A stretch of 64,000 bases of DNA, taken from Bicyclus anynana. Lineage: Eukaryota > Arthropoda > Insecta > Lepidoptera > Nymphalidae. The stretch is taken from the NCBI RefSeq assembly GCF_947172395.1, contig NC_069094.1, positions 14,560,292-14,624,291 on the forward strand, written 5' to 3'. Below the pieces are notes generated by a model, which saw only the letters and a program-made list of their open reading frames with translations, had not been told where the DNA came from and searched no databases. Of the stretch, positions 62,291 through 64,000 are shown in pieces (the first letter of the stretch is position 1; each line of letters opens with the position of its first letter). A program made the position numbers and the translations under genes.

Positions 62291-63582
62291 AAATTTTGCA
62301 TCGGTTATCCCACTGGAAAGGGGTAAAACCGCGGCTAACAAAAAAGCGCGTAACGTATAAAAACTTCGTAATCGAAATCCATTCAGATTTGACGTGTTAC
62401 GGCAAAATCTATCGCCAAAATAAACAAACGAATGGAATTGATAAAAGCCAGTTCTCCATTTCTTTTTTATTCATTAAAATTGGCACTCGTTACGGGCACA
62501 ACAATGTAGAATTCTTTTTTTTATCTCAAAAAAGGAAAATATAAAAGGTAGGTATTGAATATTTTGAATAAGCACAATATTTTTTTTATAATACAAGTTA
62601 TGATTTATTTTTTTAAGTTATTCATTATTTGAGTTACAATGGTTCATAAATATTTACGAAGTACTAAACTAATATTTTAAAGAAAATATTTTTTAGTCTA
62701 GAAATAAACGCAAACGAATTGTTCACCCATGGGCATGGTACCCACCATGGTGATGCTATAACTCTGTATACCTCTGCATAGCGAGGCTTATTCATTGGCC
62801 CCATACAAAATGGCACGAATAAATGACGTCATCGATCATAGTTATCGTAAGATTTGTATGGACGTAAAACAAAATTACAAATAACTTTGCTATTTGTAAT
62901 TTTGTTTGAATAATTATGTGCGTTTTATGTGACTTCATGTAATGAAAAATGACAGGTTTAATGTAAGGCAAAAAGCAAAGCAAAAAATATATGAATTTTT
63001 ATATAATTAAATTAAAAGTTTTTCAATAGATTTTGAAATTTCATTTATTTTACAATCAAAGGCTGTAGTCATCGTCCCCATTATAGCGTATGTGATGGCT
63101 GTTATTTTAAATAATATTAATCACGTAAAATCTCTGAAAAATATATTCGTAGACTCAAAATGTTTCTAGGACAACATCTCTGCCGACGGTTTGTTGCAGC
63201 TCAGTTAAAACTAAACGAACACTGGTGGTAACATCGCATGTATACCTCTCCCGGATAACAGAGATTAATGTTTATTGAACTGAAACAAAAGGTTGACCGA
63301 AAAATCGTACTATAAATTGTTGCAATAAATTTAGTCGCGCGCGGCCACGGGGAAAATTCACTGGCAAAACCTTACGCCTGTTACACATGGCTGCAGAGCA
63401 GAGAGAAAACCACAACACGATATCAAGCCGATTCCGGATACGTGCTTTTTTATTTTTAAGTAATAATAATATTTAAAAATTAATGCATGCTTCCACAATA
63501 CACACATCTCAGAACAAGGTTCTGACGAATTTGTGAAATACAATGCGAAAGGAGTCGCAAGTATTTGCTAAAAACCTCGTAT
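62291..63582. other. No gene seen; perfect 17-bp-arm hairpin at 62867-62907
   Basis: AAACAAAATTACAAATA at 62867-62883 and its reverse complement at 62891-62907, loop ACTTTGC. GGGCATGGTACCCACCATGG region near 62730 is locally palindromic. The rest is AT-rich and unassigned. Confidence 0.35.
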
Positions 63583-63815
63583 ATTATATAATGATTTATT
63601 TATTTTGCTATCATCCGCGAAAAGTCGATGAACCTATGCGACGACGTAACCCAGGTCCGACAAAACACTCCCCACGCACGTTTCACCCCGAAACCGGAAC
63701 ATCCTCAGGAGATGTTGATTCCACAACGTGCAATTACAAAGTTTGACTTGTCGGACCTGGGTGACGTCGTCGCCTTTTCGCGGATGATAGCAAAATAAAT
63801 AAATCATTATATAAT
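63583..63815. mobile_element. Inverted-repeat element with about 65-bp arms
   Basis: Left ATTATATAATGATTTATTTA TTTTGCTATCATCCGCGAAA (two adjoining 20-base parts) and its reverse complement at the right, further pairing CCCAGGTCCGACAA with TTGTCGGACCTGGG. The left arm has about 14 extra bases (TCGATGAACCTATG). The interior carries a hammerhead-like core on the minus strand. Confidence 0.75.
63676..63731 (-). ncRNA. Hammerhead-ribozyme-like core (candidate)
   Basis: Minus strand: GCACG-TT ... CTGAGGA-T-GTTCC-GGTTTC-GGGGT-GAAA-CGTGC. CTGAGGA fits CUGANGA; GAAA is present; stem III GCACG/CGTGC is perfect; stem II GTTCC/GGGGT pairs with GU wobbles after one extra U. The cleavage triplet would be GUU, permitted but weak. 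Stem I is poorly paired, so activity is doubtful in this copy. Hammerheads are known from Penelope-like and other retroelements. Confidence 0.35.
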
Positions 63816-63936
63816 CATGATGAACTTCCGCAAAGTAACGCCTGCTTCTATCCAACCTCGTACATGTCGATCTAACTACTTGATTGGAAATTACACAGAG
63901 ATAAACAAATGGGTACACTTAAACACACATTTGTAT

Positions 63937-64000
63937 AGCCGTGGTTAGTGGATATGACCTCTGCCTTCAATTCGATGCACTTTCAACTTTTCAGTTATGT
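63937..64000 (+). mobile_element. SINE-A head, cut by the window end
   Basis: AGCCGTGGTTAGTGGATATG, CTCTGCCTTCAATTCG, then CTTTCAACTTTTCAGTTATG. The B box region is deleted. Confidence 0.75.

Overview
The window is eukaryotic and looks like an AT-rich insect genome, most likely a lepidopteran (probably a butterfly). The evidence is the repeat content: several tRNA-headed SINE families in many copies, Helitron ends that finish in a short hairpin plus CTAG-T, CR1/Jockey/RTE-type LINE 3' tails, and a Penelope-like fragment. Species was not determined. No bacterial-style operons, no CRISPR and no free-standing tRNA or rRNA gene were seen. Most of the 64 kb is transposon-derived or unassigned intergenic/intronic DNA.

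Layout: 1-1400 is the 3' end of a Ty3/gypsy-type element (integrase C-half and probable 3' LTR) that enters from the left. 1.4-9.5 kb holds Helitron relics, SINEs and MITE-like inverted-repeat elements. 9.95-11.85 kb is a GCATGC-rich inverted-repeat element split by a 1.43 kb insertion that carries a 130-bp tandem array and a 129-bp-arm palindrome. 12586-12707 (+) is a possible protein-coding exon. 16008-22802 is a complete errantivirus-like LTR retrotransposon (LTR, PBS, gag, pol, env remnant, PPT, LTR) with apparently identical LTRs and a 4-bp target duplication, but with a stop codon inside pol and an N-terminally deleted, frameshifted env. 24-31.6 kb is MITEs, Jockey tails, Helitrons and unassigned DNA. 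31797-31900 (-) is the best candidate host exon: a spliced exon encoding a signal peptide. 34.6-35.2 kb is a 5'-truncated Penelope-like element with an inverted terminal piece. 36-50 kb is dense in SINE and Helitron copies. 51.4-53.0 kb (-) is a 5'-truncated CR1-like LINE with a 411-codon open frame. 53.03-53.89 kb is a pogo-like non-autonomous DNA element. 55.2-55.85 kb is an RTE tail with another LINE fragment nested in it. 60.0-60.5 kb (-) is a Jockey 3' end. 63.58-63.82 kb is an inverted-repeat element with a hammerhead-like core.

SINE family names used here are local labels. SINE-A: head with GCCCAGTGGATATGACC and B box GGTTCGAATCC, tail of ATG/ATAATG repeats. SINE-B: head GTGGCGCAGTGGTATGCG, tail ACTTACCATCAGGTGAGAT plus a TTGTAA end. 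SINE-C: head CTCGTTGGTCCAGTGGTTAG. SINE-D: head GGCGCAGTGGGTAGTGACC. The tails of SINE-A and SINE-B match the 3' tails of RTE-like and of another LINE in the same window, which suggests SINE/LINE partnerships. If the two exon candidates are real, the region is intron or intergenic sequence of at least two host genes on opposite strands. Apart from a tentative continuation of the plus-strand exon at 14090 (listed as a finding), no further exon of either gene could be recognised by eye.
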